Below, piece by piece: positions 1-8,537 of a stretch of DNA of 64,000 bases. Under the pieces are notes generated by a model that was not told the DNA's origin, did not search any database, and saw nothing but the letters and a program-made list of their open reading frames with translations. Source of the stretch: an uncultured Bacteroidales bacterium (GTDB taxonomy: Bacteria > Bacteroidota > Bacteroidia > Bacteroidales > UBA932); NCBI GenBank assembly GCA_944323805.1, contig CALUTW010000010.1:1-64000 (forward strand), read 5' to 3'. The first letter of the stretch is position 1, and each line of letters begins with the position of its first letter. The translations under genes and the position numbers were made by a program.

Positions 1-560
1 TTGGGAGCTATTTGGTATCAAATCTGCAAGAAAATAATAGATTGCAACTGTATATCAGATTGATATAAATCATACTTAGGTTCAAGCGTGGAGTCATCAG
101 TCTACCGAATCGAGGCTCTGGTAAGCCCTTGTGCCGATAAACAATACCCCACACCGCCGGTATATATCGAACGATACATAACGAAACACGGTAATGAGTG
201 TCTGTACTGCTTATCCTCGGCACAATGAAATTTACCAGATTTCGATTCAAGGATAAAAGCTGAAACACTTTCATCAGTCAATATGTCATTGCAGGCTTGT
301 GGCCTGCAACACACAAATTTATAAAATGTTCCGGTAAAAACAAACGGTCTCGTGGGGTATTGCGGATCCCGGGCAAACTTATGGCGGCATTTTCATGGAT
401 TTTTCTTCTTTTGCCGCGAAAATAACGCCTCCGGGCGACAAAACCTGTCGTCCTGAAAAGTATCCAAAAAGCGGAAAAATTCATGGCCGAATGACGATAA
501 ATATTTTGGCCGAAACAGGTAATTTTATTTAGTCATAGGCGGTAATTTTGAAGTATAGTG
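1..560. other. Left-edge stretch with no supported gene
   Basis: Several open frames of 60-90 codons run through this stretch on the minus strand, overlapping each other in different frames. None has a recognisable domain, a signal peptide or a plausible start context. The bases look more A/T-rich than the rest of the window. It may be decayed coding sequence or the edge of an acquired segment that includes the following ATPase gene, but nothing here proves that. Confidence 0.5.
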
Positions 561-561
561 T

Positions 562-569
562 TATCTTTG
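562..569 (+). promoter_or_regulatory. -7 element (TATCTTTG) for the DUF4143 ATPase gene
   Basis: This is an exact match to the Bacteroides -7 consensus TAnnTTTG. It lies about 20 bases before the ATG at 591, so the leader would be very short. It also rules out the in-frame GTG at 558, which lies upstream of the expected transcription start. I see no clear -33 TTG. Confidence 0.55.
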
Positions 570-590
570 CCTTGTAATCAGCATATGGGT

Positions 591-1865
591 ATGAAGACGT
601 ATAAACCGAGAATTGCAGATAAGGAGTTACAACGAAAACTGTCGGGTATCGGAGCCGTTTTGATTGAAGGGCCTAAATGGTGCGGTAAAACCACAACTGC
701 GGAGCAACAAGCGTCCACAATCATCTACATGGACGATCCTTCGTACAAAGAACAGAATCTCCGTATGGCCGATATAAACCCCAAGGCACTGTTGGTTGGG
801 GAATTCCCTATATTGGTGGATGAATGGCAACTCGCTCCCAAACTGTGGGATACTATCCGTTTTGAAGTAGACCATAGAGAAGGCGAAGGTCTTTTTATTT
901 TAACGGGTTCTGCTGTTCCCGCAAGGACAGAAGAAATTCATCATTCAGGGGCTGGCCGATTTGCATGGCTAACCATGCGTCCCATGAGTTTATACGAGTC
1001 GGGAGAATCTTCTGGAGAAATGAGTCTGGAGGGTATGTTTGAAACTCCAGACAATATAATGGGAATTAATAAATTGTCGCTTGATGACATTGCCTTTTTA
1101 ATTTGCCGGGGAGGATGGCCTCGTGCATCATTGCAAACAGGAGATATTGCGCTGGATCAAGTGAAATACTATTATGACGCAGTGACGCGTTCGGACATTT
1201 CTCGTGTAGATGGCGTTCGGCGCAATCGAGAACGGGTAAAACGATTGATGCGTTCATATGCTCGGCATCAAGGTTCGCAGACTCCTATCAGTACTATTGT
1301 AGAAGATATGCGAGTGAATGATGAAGAATCAACGGACGTAAAAACGGTTGCTTCATATATCGATGCTCTGAAAAAGATTTTTGTCATAGAAGATTCTGTT
1401 GCGTGGAATCCCAATTTGCGTTCAAAAACAGCTATTCGAACATCTGATACCAGATACTTCGTCGATCCGTCAATAGCTGTCGCAGCTTTGGGTCTCGGCC
1501 CCAAGGACCTGATTAATGACCTGAATACAATGGGGCTGTTGTTCGAGACTCTTTGTGTCCGGGATTTACGCGTATTTGCAAGTGCCTTAGACGGACAAGT
1601 TTATCATTTCCGAGACAAAAATGGCCTCGAATGCGACGCGGTTGTTCATCTTCGTAACGGAAAATTCGGGCTTATCGAAATAAAACTTGGTGGAGACCAA
1701 CTTATAGAGCAAGGGGCAACTACCCTGAAAACATTGGCTGCAAAGATTGATACGGACAAAATGAAAGCCCCGTCTTTCTTAATGGTGTTGACGGCAACAG
1801 GAAAATTCGCCTATCGACGTGCAGACGGAGTTTACGTAGTTCCCATCGGCTGTTTAAAAGACTGA
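591..1865 (+). CDS. AAA family ATPase with DUF4143 C-terminal domain
   Basis: The protein has 424 residues. The N-terminal half is an AAA_14-type ATPase domain with a P-loop (GPKWCGKTT, near residue 27) and a Walker B-like LVDEWQ segment. The C-terminal half is DUF4143, ending in a D-x(n)-ExK arrangement (ECDAVVHL then IEIK) like the PD-(D/E)xK nuclease fold. Proteins of this family are common, often horizontally moved, and have no established cellular role; some are discussed as toxin- or DNA-related, which I cannot show here. The ATG at 591 is chosen because the promoter excludes 558 and family members usually begin close to the PRI motif; the ATG at 585 is an alternative. The gene looks richer in A/T and in CGT/CGA arginine codons than its neighbours, as expected for acquired DNA. 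Its last 34 bases overlap the convergent WYL gene. Confidence 0.85.
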   Translation: MKTYKPRIADKELQRKLSGIGAVLIEGPKWCGKTTTAEQQASTIIYMDDPSYKEQNLRMADINPKALLVGEFPILVDEWQLAPKLWDTIRFEVDHREGEGLFILTGSAVPARTEEIHHSGAGRFAWLTMRPMSLYESGESSGEMSLEGMFETPDNIMGINKLSLDDIAFLICRGGWPRASLQTGDIALDQVKYYYDAVTRSDISRVDGVRRNRERVKRLMRSYARHQGSQTPISTIVEDMRVNDEESTDVKTVASYIDALKKIFVIEDSVAWNPNLRSKTAIRTSDTRYFVDPSIAVAALGLGPKDLINDLNTMGLLFETLCVRDLRVFASALDGQVYHFRDKNGLECDAVVHLRNGKFGLIEIKLGGDQLIEQGATTLKTLAAKIDTDKMKAPSFLMVLTATGKFAYRRADGVYVVPIGCLKD

Positions 1866-2776
1866 GCAGGGTCATTCCTCCTGAGGGCCTCTGCCCAGAC
1901 ATCATGGAGACGCTGCCGCAAATGAAGAGGGGAAACGACTTCGACCGAACGGCTGCGGGAAAGAAGAGCCATGACAAAATCATTGGTTATACGTAGCCTG
2001 AGCCTGACGGTAAGCCCGTCTGAAGTATCGGAAAGAATCTCCTGTGATGAATGCAGCGGAAGGGTCTTCACAAAGGCTCCGTCCAGGGCATCGTACCTGA
2101 GCACAATCTCCTCTACCGGGTCGGAAGGGTTGTTCCAGATGCCGAAACTCTCCCGGAACAGAGACGGGATGTCAATATCCTCGTTCCGGCGGAACTTCTC
2201 TGTGCCGATGACGGACACCCGGCTCATCCTGTCCATCCCGAAAGTCTTAAGTTCTCCGTCAGTATCATAGCCTGCCAGATACCACCTCTGTTGCGACTCC
2301 TTGAGGAAATGAGGGTTTACCTTCTTGGAGACGACTTTCCCTCCATGTCGTACCAGAGTATAATCAAACTCCACCGGATGACACTCTCGTATGGCATACA
2401 GCAGGTCGGAAATGTTTATATTGAATGCAGGCCGGCGATGCTCCGAAATGACATATTTCTGCAGAGTGATATCGGAGTCTATGGAACTCAGCAGTTCGAA
2501 ATTCAGCAGAAGGGATTCGTAATCATCTGCCATGTCCCCTCGGGAAACTATCTGATACTTCCCTGAGGAATTGCACTCAATGTCAATATGAAAAAGTTCC
2601 CCGATAGTCTTGATATCCCTCTGAATGGTTCTGAGCGAAACTGACCCCATGCGCTCATCCAGAAGCCTTGCCCTGTCGGAAACATATTCGACAAGGGCCT
2701 CTGGTGTTATACTGTGCCCGCTCCTCAACCTGTTAAGTATAAGAGCCATCCGTTTCAACGGAAATAATTTCGCCAT
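1832..2776 (-). CDS. WYL-domain transcriptional regulator
   Basis: The protein has 314 residues. The N-terminal third resembles a winged-helix DNA-binding region (VSLRTIQRDIKTIGE, the usual recognition-helix signature of this family). The middle and C-terminal part is a WYL domain (QQRWYLAGYD near residue 170), followed by a WCX-like tail. WYL regulators are thought to sense ligands, including nucleic acids, through the WYL pocket, and they act as repressors or activators. No enzymatic or defence genes sit in the same operon. A 9-bp inverted repeat over its own promoter region suggests autoregulation. The gene is divergent from the DUF3298/DPP IV operon, which could therefore be a target. It ends inside the ATPase gene in convergent orientation, with no room for a separate terminator. 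Confidence 0.88.
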   Translation of the reverse strand: MAKLFPLKRMALILNRLRSGHSITPEALVEYVSDRARLLDERMGSVSLRTIQRDIKTIGELFHIDIECNSSGKYQIVSRGDMADDYESLLLNFELLSSIDSDITLQKYVISEHRRPAFNINISDLLYAIRECHPVEFDYTLVRHGGKVVSKKVNPHFLKESQQRWYLAGYDTDGELKTFGMDRMSRVSVIGTEKFRRNEDIDIPSLFRESFGIWNNPSDPVEEIVLRYDALDGAFVKTLPLHSSQEILSDTSDGLTVRLRLRITNDFVMALLSRSRSVEVVSPLHLRQRLHDVWAEALRRNDPAQSFKQPMGTT

Positions 2777-2796
2777 AGCCTGTATTTTTTACTGCC

Positions 2797-2825
2797 TGTC
2801 CTGACAGTCTGATTATCAGGACAGA
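2797..2825. promoter_or_regulatory. Inverted repeat over the WYL gene start site (candidate operator)
   Basis: CTGTCCTGA and TCAGGACAG form a perfect 9-bp inverted repeat with an 11-base spacer. It begins just downstream of the minus-strand -7 element, so it covers about the first 30 transcribed bases of the WYL gene. It could be a protein-binding palindrome (autoregulation) or a hairpin in the leader. The lack of a following T-run argues against a terminator. Confidence 0.55.
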
Positions 2826-2832
2826 AATATAC

Positions 2833-2840
2833 AAAAGTAA
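2833..2840 (-). promoter_or_regulatory. -7 element (TACTTTTG) for the WYL regulator
   Basis: Read on the minus strand this is an exact TAnnTTTG match, 57 bases before the ATG at 2776. No convincing -33 TTG is present at the usual distance, so the promoter may be weak or activator-dependent. Confidence 0.5.
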
Positions 2841-2907
2841 TCCAAATCCATAACATTATGAAAATACATATCCACATTATTCCTCCGGAAAAGATACAGG
2901 CCGTGAA

Positions 2908-2940
2908 TTTTGCGAAATTTCGAAACAATTTACAACTTTG
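2908..2940 (+). promoter_or_regulatory. Promoter of the DUF3298-DPP IV-methyltransferase operon
   Basis: A TTTG at 2908-2911 and CAACTTTG at 2933-2940 (one mismatch to TAnnTTTG) are separated by 21 bases. The expected start is about 20 bases before the ATG at 2964. Confidence 0.45.
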
Positions 2941-2963
2941 CATATATTTAAAAATACAGCATC

Positions 2964-3728
2964 ATGAAAAAGACATTGACAGTTCTTGCGATAATCTCAG
3001 CGGCTGCAGCCGCCTTATCCTCCTGCTGTCAGGCAGTCAGGACTGAAACAATGGAAGTTTCTGAAAAATTCGCCCTTGCGGACGGCAGGACAGACTCCTT
3101 GGACCTGTACATCTCGGCGGAATATCCCGTCTCGGGGCTCAGGAAGGCTGCCGGGTTAAAGATATCCGCCGCCTTGACCGGCTACCTGTTCGGAGAGGAA
3201 TATATCGGCATGGAGCCGGATGCCGCAGTCGGGGCATATATGGATGACAGGCTGCAGGAATACAGGGAAGAGAACCTGCCGATGCTTGAAATCAGCGGAC
3301 TGGACAGAGGTGCCGCCTTGTCGTGGACAGAATATGTTTCCGGCACGGAGGTCTCCATGCGGGACAGGATACTCTCCTACCGGACGGAAAAATACGCATT
3401 CAGGGGCGGAGCACACGGCATGACAACCATCACTGCGTATAATTTCAGCACACGGACCGGAGAGGAACTGCATGAACCGGACATTTTCAGGGAAGGATAT
3501 GCCGGACCGCTAACGGAAATGCTGACGGCACACCTTCCGGAATCCCTCGAAGACCCGGCTGACACATCGATGATGTTCCTGAAAAAAATAGAGCCTAACG
3601 GCAATTTCCTGCTTTCTGAAGAAGGCATCACATACATATTCAACCACTACGAGATTGCTCCGTACTCAATGGGGGTCATCAACATAACCCTGCCTTGGGA
3701 CGAGGTCTCGGCCATAATGAAGAAATAG
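2964..3728 (+). CDS. DUF3298 (RsiV-like) envelope lipoprotein
   Basis: The 254-residue protein begins with a lipoprotein signal (lipobox ending ALSSC, near residue 21). The C-terminal half fits DUF3298 (residues ~150-254: FRGGAHGM, FNHYEIAPYSMG, ITLPWDEV), and the N-terminal part fits the DUF4163/PdaC-like domain that usually precedes it. This two-domain layout occurs in the extracellular part of the anti-sigma factor RsiV and in PdaC, where it relates to lysozyme binding or peptidoglycan. No anti-sigma or deacetylase part is present here, so it is a stand-alone lipoprotein whose role is unknown. It is followed 42 bases later by the DPP IV gene and is probably co-transcribed with it. Confidence 0.85.
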   Translation: MKKTLTVLAIISAAAAALSSCCQAVRTETMEVSEKFALADGRTDSLDLYISAEYPVSGLRKAAGLKISAALTGYLFGEEYIGMEPDAAVGAYMDDRLQEYREENLPMLEISGLDRGAALSWTEYVSGTEVSMRDRILSYRTEKYAFRGGAHGMTTITAYNFSTRTGEELHEPDIFREGYAGPLTEMLTAHLPESLEDPADTSMMFLKKIEPNGNFLLSEEGITYIFNHYEIAPYSMGVINITLPWDEVSAIMKK

Positions 3729-3770
3729 TTTAATCCCATCCCGGACTGCCGGGATTGACATGTAAATCAT

Positions 3771-6221
3771 ATGAGACACAAAGCATTTGCCTTTGCCGCC
3801 ATAGCATGCGCATTCCTTGCGACGGCACGCCTGCATGCTGAAACCGTTACGGGTAACAGACCGGAAGCCAACTATGAACTGGCGGACAGGTTCTCCCAGA
3901 AAAAAATCTCCAGGATGGTGTTTTCCACACAGATAAGACCGAACTGGTTCAGGGACTCGGACAGATTCTGGTATGAATGGAAGACTCCGCAGGGGACACA
4001 ATATTATATAGTTGATGCCAGAAGCGGGAAGAAGCAGCCCGTGTTCGACATGGACAAGCTTGCGATGCAGATTACGGAAATCGTCAGGGACCCGTTCGAT
4101 GCGCAGCATCTGCCGCTTACGGCATTTGAACTTAAAGATGACCGGACTTTCGCATTCAGAGTGAAAAGCACTATAGAGGAAACGGACTCCGCCCGCATAG
4201 AGAGATTCGGAAAAAAGAAGACCTACTCATTTGAATATGACATAGCATCCGGCCGGCTGACAGACATTACCGGAAACGAAGAGGAGGACATGTACCCGGC
4301 CTGGGCAAATGTATCGCCTGACGGGAAGACAGGAGTATTCGCAAAGAATGCCAACCTGTACTGGATGGACGCGGAAAATCTGGCGAAGGCGGCAAAGGAC
4401 CCCGAGGACAGTACGATTGTCGAGCACAGGATCACTTCCGATGGTACAGCAGAATTCGGATGGGGAGGAGACAGCTACATGGGCTGGACGGAACAGGACA
4501 CCACGGCAAGGGTATTCCCTTACTATCTCGTATGGTCGCCTGATTCGAGGCATTTCGCCGCCATGAAATACGACATGAGCCCTGTAAAGGAGTTCTGGGT
4601 CATCAATTCCCTGAGCAAGCCAAGGCCGACTCTGGAGACCTACAAGTACCAGATGCCAGGGGAGCCTGGGCCTAAGGAATATCTCTACGTATTCTCTGCA
4701 GAGGACATGTCGTCCAGACAAATCAAGATAAATGCATTCAAGGACCAGGCAACGGATTTCGAGACAAGGCCGTATATGAACAGGGACGACTATGAAGACT
4801 TCATATCGCGCAAATGGCTCGGAGACAATGACGGATTCTACATCCTCCGCCAAAGCAGGGACCTCAAGAGGCTGGATATCTGCCGCGTGGACATCGGGGC
4901 GGACTCTACAAGGACCATCATATCCGAAAGGATGAATACCTATGTGGAGTACCGGCCACTGAGACTTGTGGACAACGGCAGGCAGATGATCCACTGGTCG
5001 GAAAAGAACGGGTGGGCCAATCTGTACATGTACAATGCGGACGGGTCACTTGCCAACCCGATTGCCGAAGGGGCATTCCATGTCGAAGAAGTACTCGCAG
5101 TCAACGAGGACGACAGATACATAATATTCAGTGCATGCGGAGTCAACAGAGAGGAAAACCCTTATCAGATGCACACCTACAGGGTAGCGTTCGACGGCAG
5201 CGGGATGAGACAGATCGACATGGACGACATGAACGTGAAGGCAGCGGCCAGCGACAACGGCAGATATCTGGTCTATAATTTCTCCCGTGTAGATGCAGTA
5301 CCGGCATCCGCCCTGTACAGCAGCACAGGAAAGAAGATAGCAGACCTTGAGACTGCCGACCTCTCGAGACTGTTCGAGGCAGGATACAGGATGCCTGAAA
5401 GATTTACAGTGAAAGCCGCTGACGGAATCACAGACCTGTACGGAGTGATGTACAAGCCGTTCGACTTCGATTCCACCAAGGTATACCCTATCATTGAATA
5501 TGTATATCCAGGCCCGCAGATTGAAGCCAACAACATCTCCTGGAGCCAAAGCATGACACGCACCGACCGGCTGGCACAGATGGGATTCATAGTCATTACC
5601 GTCGGCAACCGGGGAGGACACCCGAACCGCTCGAAATGGTATCACAACTACGGCTACGGCAATCTCCGGGACTACGGACTTGAAGACCAGAAGACAGCTG
5701 TACAGCAGCTTGCCGCCAGATATCCGTGGATAGACGGGACCAGGGTCGGCATTCACGGTCATTCCGGAGGAGGATTCATGTCCACCGCCGCCATACTGAA
5801 ATATCCTGACTTCTACACGGCGGCCGTATCATGTGCGGGGAACCATGACAACAGCATCTACAACAGATGGTGGAGCGAACAGCATCACGGCATACTTGAA
5901 AAAGTCTCGGAAAAAGGCGACACGACCTTCGTCTACAAGATAGACACCAATCCGGAAATCGCCGGGAATCTCAAGGGACACCTTCTTCTGGTGCACGGGG
6001 ACATTGACAATAATGTCCACCCGGCCAACACCATACGTGTTGTGAATGCCCTTATCCGGGCCAACAAGAGATTCGACATGCTGATACTTCCGGGACAACG
6101 CCACGGATTCGGGGACATGAACGAATATTTCTTCTGGAGAATGGCCGACTGGTTCTGCGAGCACCTCCTCGGAGACAGCCAGAGAGACAGTGTGGACATT
6201 ATCCAGCTGAACAACGACTGA
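3771..6221 (+). CDS. Dipeptidyl peptidase IV family serine peptidase (S9B)
   Basis: The 816-residue protein has a cleavable signal peptide, a long beta-propeller region (DPPIV_N, residues ~100-530) and a C-terminal alpha/beta-hydrolase domain. The catalytic triad is visible: Ser665 in GHSGGG, Asp746 in HGDIDNNVH and His778 in GQRHGF. Enzymes of this family remove X-Pro or X-Ala dipeptides from peptide N-termini in the periplasm. The length and motifs match secreted Bacteroidales DPP IV. It is the middle gene of a three-gene operon; the next start codon lies 6 bases after its stop. With the S46 and C69 peptidases further along, it points to use of host or dietary peptides. Substrate preference cannot be read with certainty. 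Confidence 0.93.
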   Translation: MRHKAFAFAAIACAFLATARLHAETVTGNRPEANYELADRFSQKKISRMVFSTQIRPNWFRDSDRFWYEWKTPQGTQYYIVDARSGKKQPVFDMDKLAMQITEIVRDPFDAQHLPLTAFELKDDRTFAFRVKSTIEETDSARIERFGKKKTYSFEYDIASGRLTDITGNEEEDMYPAWANVSPDGKTGVFAKNANLYWMDAENLAKAAKDPEDSTIVEHRITSDGTAEFGWGGDSYMGWTEQDTTARVFPYYLVWSPDSRHFAAMKYDMSPVKEFWVINSLSKPRPTLETYKYQMPGEPGPKEYLYVFSAEDMSSRQIKINAFKDQATDFETRPYMNRDDYEDFISRKWLGDNDGFYILRQSRDLKRLDICRVDIGADSTRTIISERMNTYVEYRPLRLVDNGRQMIHWSEKNGWANLYMYNADGSLANPIAEGAFHVEEVLAVNEDDRYIIFSACGVNREENPYQMHTYRVAFDGSGMRQIDMDDMNVKAAASDNGRYLVYNFSRVDAVPASALYSSTGKKIADLETADLSRLFEAGYRMPERFTVKAADGITDLYGVMYKPFDFDSTKVYPIIEYVYPGPQIEANNISWSQSMTRTDRLAQMGFIVITVGNRGGHPNRSKWYHNYGYGNLRDYGLEDQKTAVQQLAARYPWIDGTRVGIHGHSGGGFMSTAAILKYPDFYTAAVSCAGNHDNSIYNRWWSEQHHGILEKVSEKGDTTFVYKIDTNPEIAGNLKGHLLLVHGDIDNNVHPANTIRVVNALIRANKRFDMLILPGQRHGFGDMNEYFFWRMADWFCEHLLGDSQRDSVDIIQLNND

Positions 6222-6227
6222 CGGACC

Positions 6228-6821
6228 ATGAAACCTTTACCTGAATGGATAATTACCCGCATAGACGGGAAGATTGCCGCAATTTCAACTGACTACAGGC
6301 TCTTTGCCGCTGTTGCAGGAAAGATTGCCAGGATGCCGGCTGACAGGATATCCGAAATATCCTGCACAAGAATCAGCACGGAAGAGCTTTTCGCTCTGGC
6401 GGCAAGGACAACCGGGGAAGATCTTGCCCTTTTCGGCACAAAGTTCCAGAACATGGTATGGAGAAAGCTTTTCAGCCTTACACATCCTGAAGCCGGAGAA
6501 GCAGGAAAGCGTCTGATGAGCTATACGGAATTCGCACAATACTGCGGATGTCCGGAAGGTGTGAGGGCTGTAGCACATGCCGTGGCAATGAATCCCATAC
6601 TGGTTGTCATCCCATGCCATCTTATAATCCCGAAAGAGACGATGGACAGGATACATGAGACGGAAAAAGAAGCGGAGGCCAGCCTTTTCGGTAAAGACGG
6701 CCTCCGCCTTGATACGTCCCTCCATTTCGGAGACTATCGTCTCGGTCCTGAAATGAAGCGCAGGCTCATCGGGATTGAATTCAATTCCGGGAATCCTCCT
6801 TCTCCGCAGCCTCTTCAGTAG
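6228..6821 (+). CDS. Atypical O6-alkylguanine-DNA alkyltransferase (MGMT/Ogt fold)
   Basis: The 197-residue protein matches the C-terminal, DNA-binding and active-site domain of methylated-DNA-protein cysteine methyltransferases: FQNMVWRKLF, the recognition helix GVRAVAHAVAMNP, and the cysteine motif VVIPCHLII with Cys130. The reaction in this family is irreversible transfer of an alkyl group from guanine O6 to that cysteine. Two points are unusual. The motif is PCHL where PCHR is normal, and about 25 extra residues lie between it and the GDYRLGPEMKRRLI segment that replaces the usual YxGG loop. Activity is therefore likely but not assured; an alkyltransferase-like DNA-binding role is an alternative, although those proteins usually lack the cysteine. 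It is the last gene of its operon, and its 3' end overlaps the convergent acyl-CoA synthetase gene by 41 bases. Confidence 0.82.
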   Translation: MKPLPEWIITRIDGKIAAISTDYRLFAAVAGKIARMPADRISEISCTRISTEELFALAARTTGEDLALFGTKFQNMVWRKLFSLTHPEAGEAGKRLMSYTEFAQYCGCPEGVRAVAHAVAMNPILVVIPCHLIIPKETMDRIHETEKEAEASLFGKDGLRLDTSLHFGDYRLGPEMKRRLIGIEFNSGNPPSPQPLQ

Positions 6822-8508
6822 TCCGGGCTCCTGACGGATTCTCCGACTGCTCCGGAGACTGTTTCCGGCTCTTGTACTTGAATCTCCTGATTTTCTGTGT
6901 AGCCGTCTTTTCAAACGGCTCCTTCATTACCTCGACCTCCCTTATCTTCGAGAACTTGTTGACATGCTTGTTGACATAGTTCATTATAGCCTCTTTCCTG
7001 GCTTCCAGCTTCTCGAAGAACTGGTCTTCCCCTTCCTGGTTCCAGTCTATGATATTGTCATTGAACTGTACAAGGGCGACAAGCCTTCCGTTGCGTTCAA
7101 GCACTATCGACTCATTGACTTCCTCCATGTTGTTGATGACATTCTCTATCTCTTCAGGATAGATATTCTCGCCTGAAGGACCGAGAATCATGTTGCTCAG
7201 ACGGCCTTTGATATAATAGCGTCCCTTGTCATCCACTGTAGCAAGGTCATTCGTACGGAACCATCCGTCATCGGTAAATACGGTACGGGTCCTGGCCGGA
7301 TCCTTGTAATATCCGAGCATCACATTGTCCCCTTTGGCGACAATCTCCCCTTCCCCTGTATCCGGATTGACATTCATCAGCTTTACGGTGACCCCGTATG
7401 CGGCTACGCCCGTCGAACCGGGACGTGTATACTTGACTCCTGCATTGCATATCAGCGGGGCTGTCTCGGTAAGCCCATATCCTATCGCGTACGGGAAGCG
7501 TGCCTTCTTCAGGAATTCCTCGACATGGATATCGAGCTTGGAGCCGCCGATTCCGAAGAACTTGAGCCTGCCGCCGAAAGTGGCCTTCAGCTTAAGCCCG
7601 ATAAGACGGCACAGCAGTCCGCGCATATGCCTGTGCATCCATCTGAGGACACGGCTGCGCCTGATTGTCGGGATTACACTGTTCTTATATATCTTCTCTA
7701 TGATCAGCGGCACTGAAAGCATCACGGTAGGCCGGACCTCCTTAAGTGCTGAAAGGAGCACGGTCGGAGTAGGCGGCTTCTGGATATAGTAGACGCACGC
7801 GCCGCAGAAGATAGGATAAAGTACCCCGATACTCAGCTCATAGGCATGGGCCATCGGCAGAATCGACATCCACACATCCTTCTCCGTACACTTGTGCGCA
7901 TGAAGCGATGCCATGATATTTGCGCACAGGTTCCTGTGGCTCAGCATGACACCTTTGGCATTGCCGGTCGTACCGGAAGTATAGATGATGGTAGCGAGGT
8001 CGTCCGGCTGAGGCTGACGCACCCATCCGTCACACGTGAATGCAGAGTCGTCCCTCCTGATGATCTCGAATGTCTCTATGTCTATGACAAGCACCATCCT
8101 GTCCTGGCATTCCTTGCTGAGCTTCGGAAGCAGCCGCTTGGAGACAAACACCGCCTTGCTGCCGGAATGGGTCAGGATATTGGTAATCTCGTTTTCGGAA
8201 GAATCCGGAAGAATCGGGACAGAGACCCTTCCGAACGGGACAAGGGAGAACATAGCCACAGTCCAGTTAGGCATGTTCTGGGAAAGGATTGCCACCCTGT
8301 CCCCGGCCCCGATGCCATACCTCGAAAGTCTGGCGGATATCTCGTCGCACTTCTTCCTGAACTCCCGGTATGTATACCCCATGTCAGACCCGACCATACG
8401 GGACAGCTGGTTATTCTCGTATATTGCCGTGGAATATTCATAGAGCTTGCCCAGGGTATCGATATATCTTTCCCTGAGCTTCATCACTTTCTTATAGAAA
8501 AAATTCAT
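6781..8508 (-). CDS. AMP-binding long-chain acyl-CoA synthetase-like protein
   Basis: The 575-residue protein has the adenylate-forming fold. The P-loop-like motif IIYTSGTTGNAKG lies near residue 165, the GYGLTE motif near 345, GWFRTND near 415, and the C-terminal lysine region of the family (EKTATQKIRRF) near 545. Such enzymes activate fatty acids to acyl-AMP and then acyl-CoA at the inner membrane. The C-terminal 30 residues are charged and low in complexity. It begins 29 bases after the TolC gene, so it is probably the last gene of the efflux operon, an uncommon partnership. An alternative start is the in-frame ATG at 8484, which removes eight residues. Substrate chain length is not predictable from sequence alone. 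Confidence 0.9.
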   Translation of the reverse strand: MNFFYKKVMKLRERYIDTLGKLYEYSTAIYENNQLSRMVGSDMGYTYREFRKKCDEISARLSRYGIGAGDRVAILSQNMPNWTVAMFSLVPFGRVSVPILPDSSENEITNILTHSGSKAVFVSKRLLPKLSKECQDRMVLVIDIETFEIIRRDDSAFTCDGWVRQPQPDDLATIIYTSGTTGNAKGVMLSHRNLCANIMASLHAHKCTEKDVWMSILPMAHAYELSIGVLYPIFCGACVYYIQKPPTPTVLLSALKEVRPTVMLSVPLIIEKIYKNSVIPTIRRSRVLRWMHRHMRGLLCRLIGLKLKATFGGRLKFFGIGGSKLDIHVEEFLKKARFPYAIGYGLTETAPLICNAGVKYTRPGSTGVAAYGVTVKLMNVNPDTGEGEIVAKGDNVMLGYYKDPARTRTVFTDDGWFRTNDLATVDDKGRYYIKGRLSNMILGPSGENIYPEEIENVINNMEEVNESIVLERNGRLVALVQFNDNIIDWNQEGEDQFFEKLEARKEAIMNYVNKHVNKFSKIREVEVMKEPFEKTATQKIRRFKYKSRKQSPEQSENPSGARTTEEAAEKEDSRN

Positions 8509-8537
8509 ATCAAAATATATTCTCCGCGAAGGTAAGG

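Noticed and set aside
8..484. Three overlapping minus-strand open frames at the left edge
   Set aside because: No domain, signal or promoter supports any of them, and they overlap one another in different frames.
4227..4994. 255-codon minus-strand frame inside the DPP IV gene
   Set aside because: It is antisense to a well-conserved enzyme, and the translated protein is rich in His, Val and Arg without any recognisable motif.
7846..8535. 229-codon plus-strand frame opposite the acyl-CoA synthetase
   Set aside because: It is antisense to conserved AMP-binding motifs, with a low-complexity, Arg/His-rich translation.
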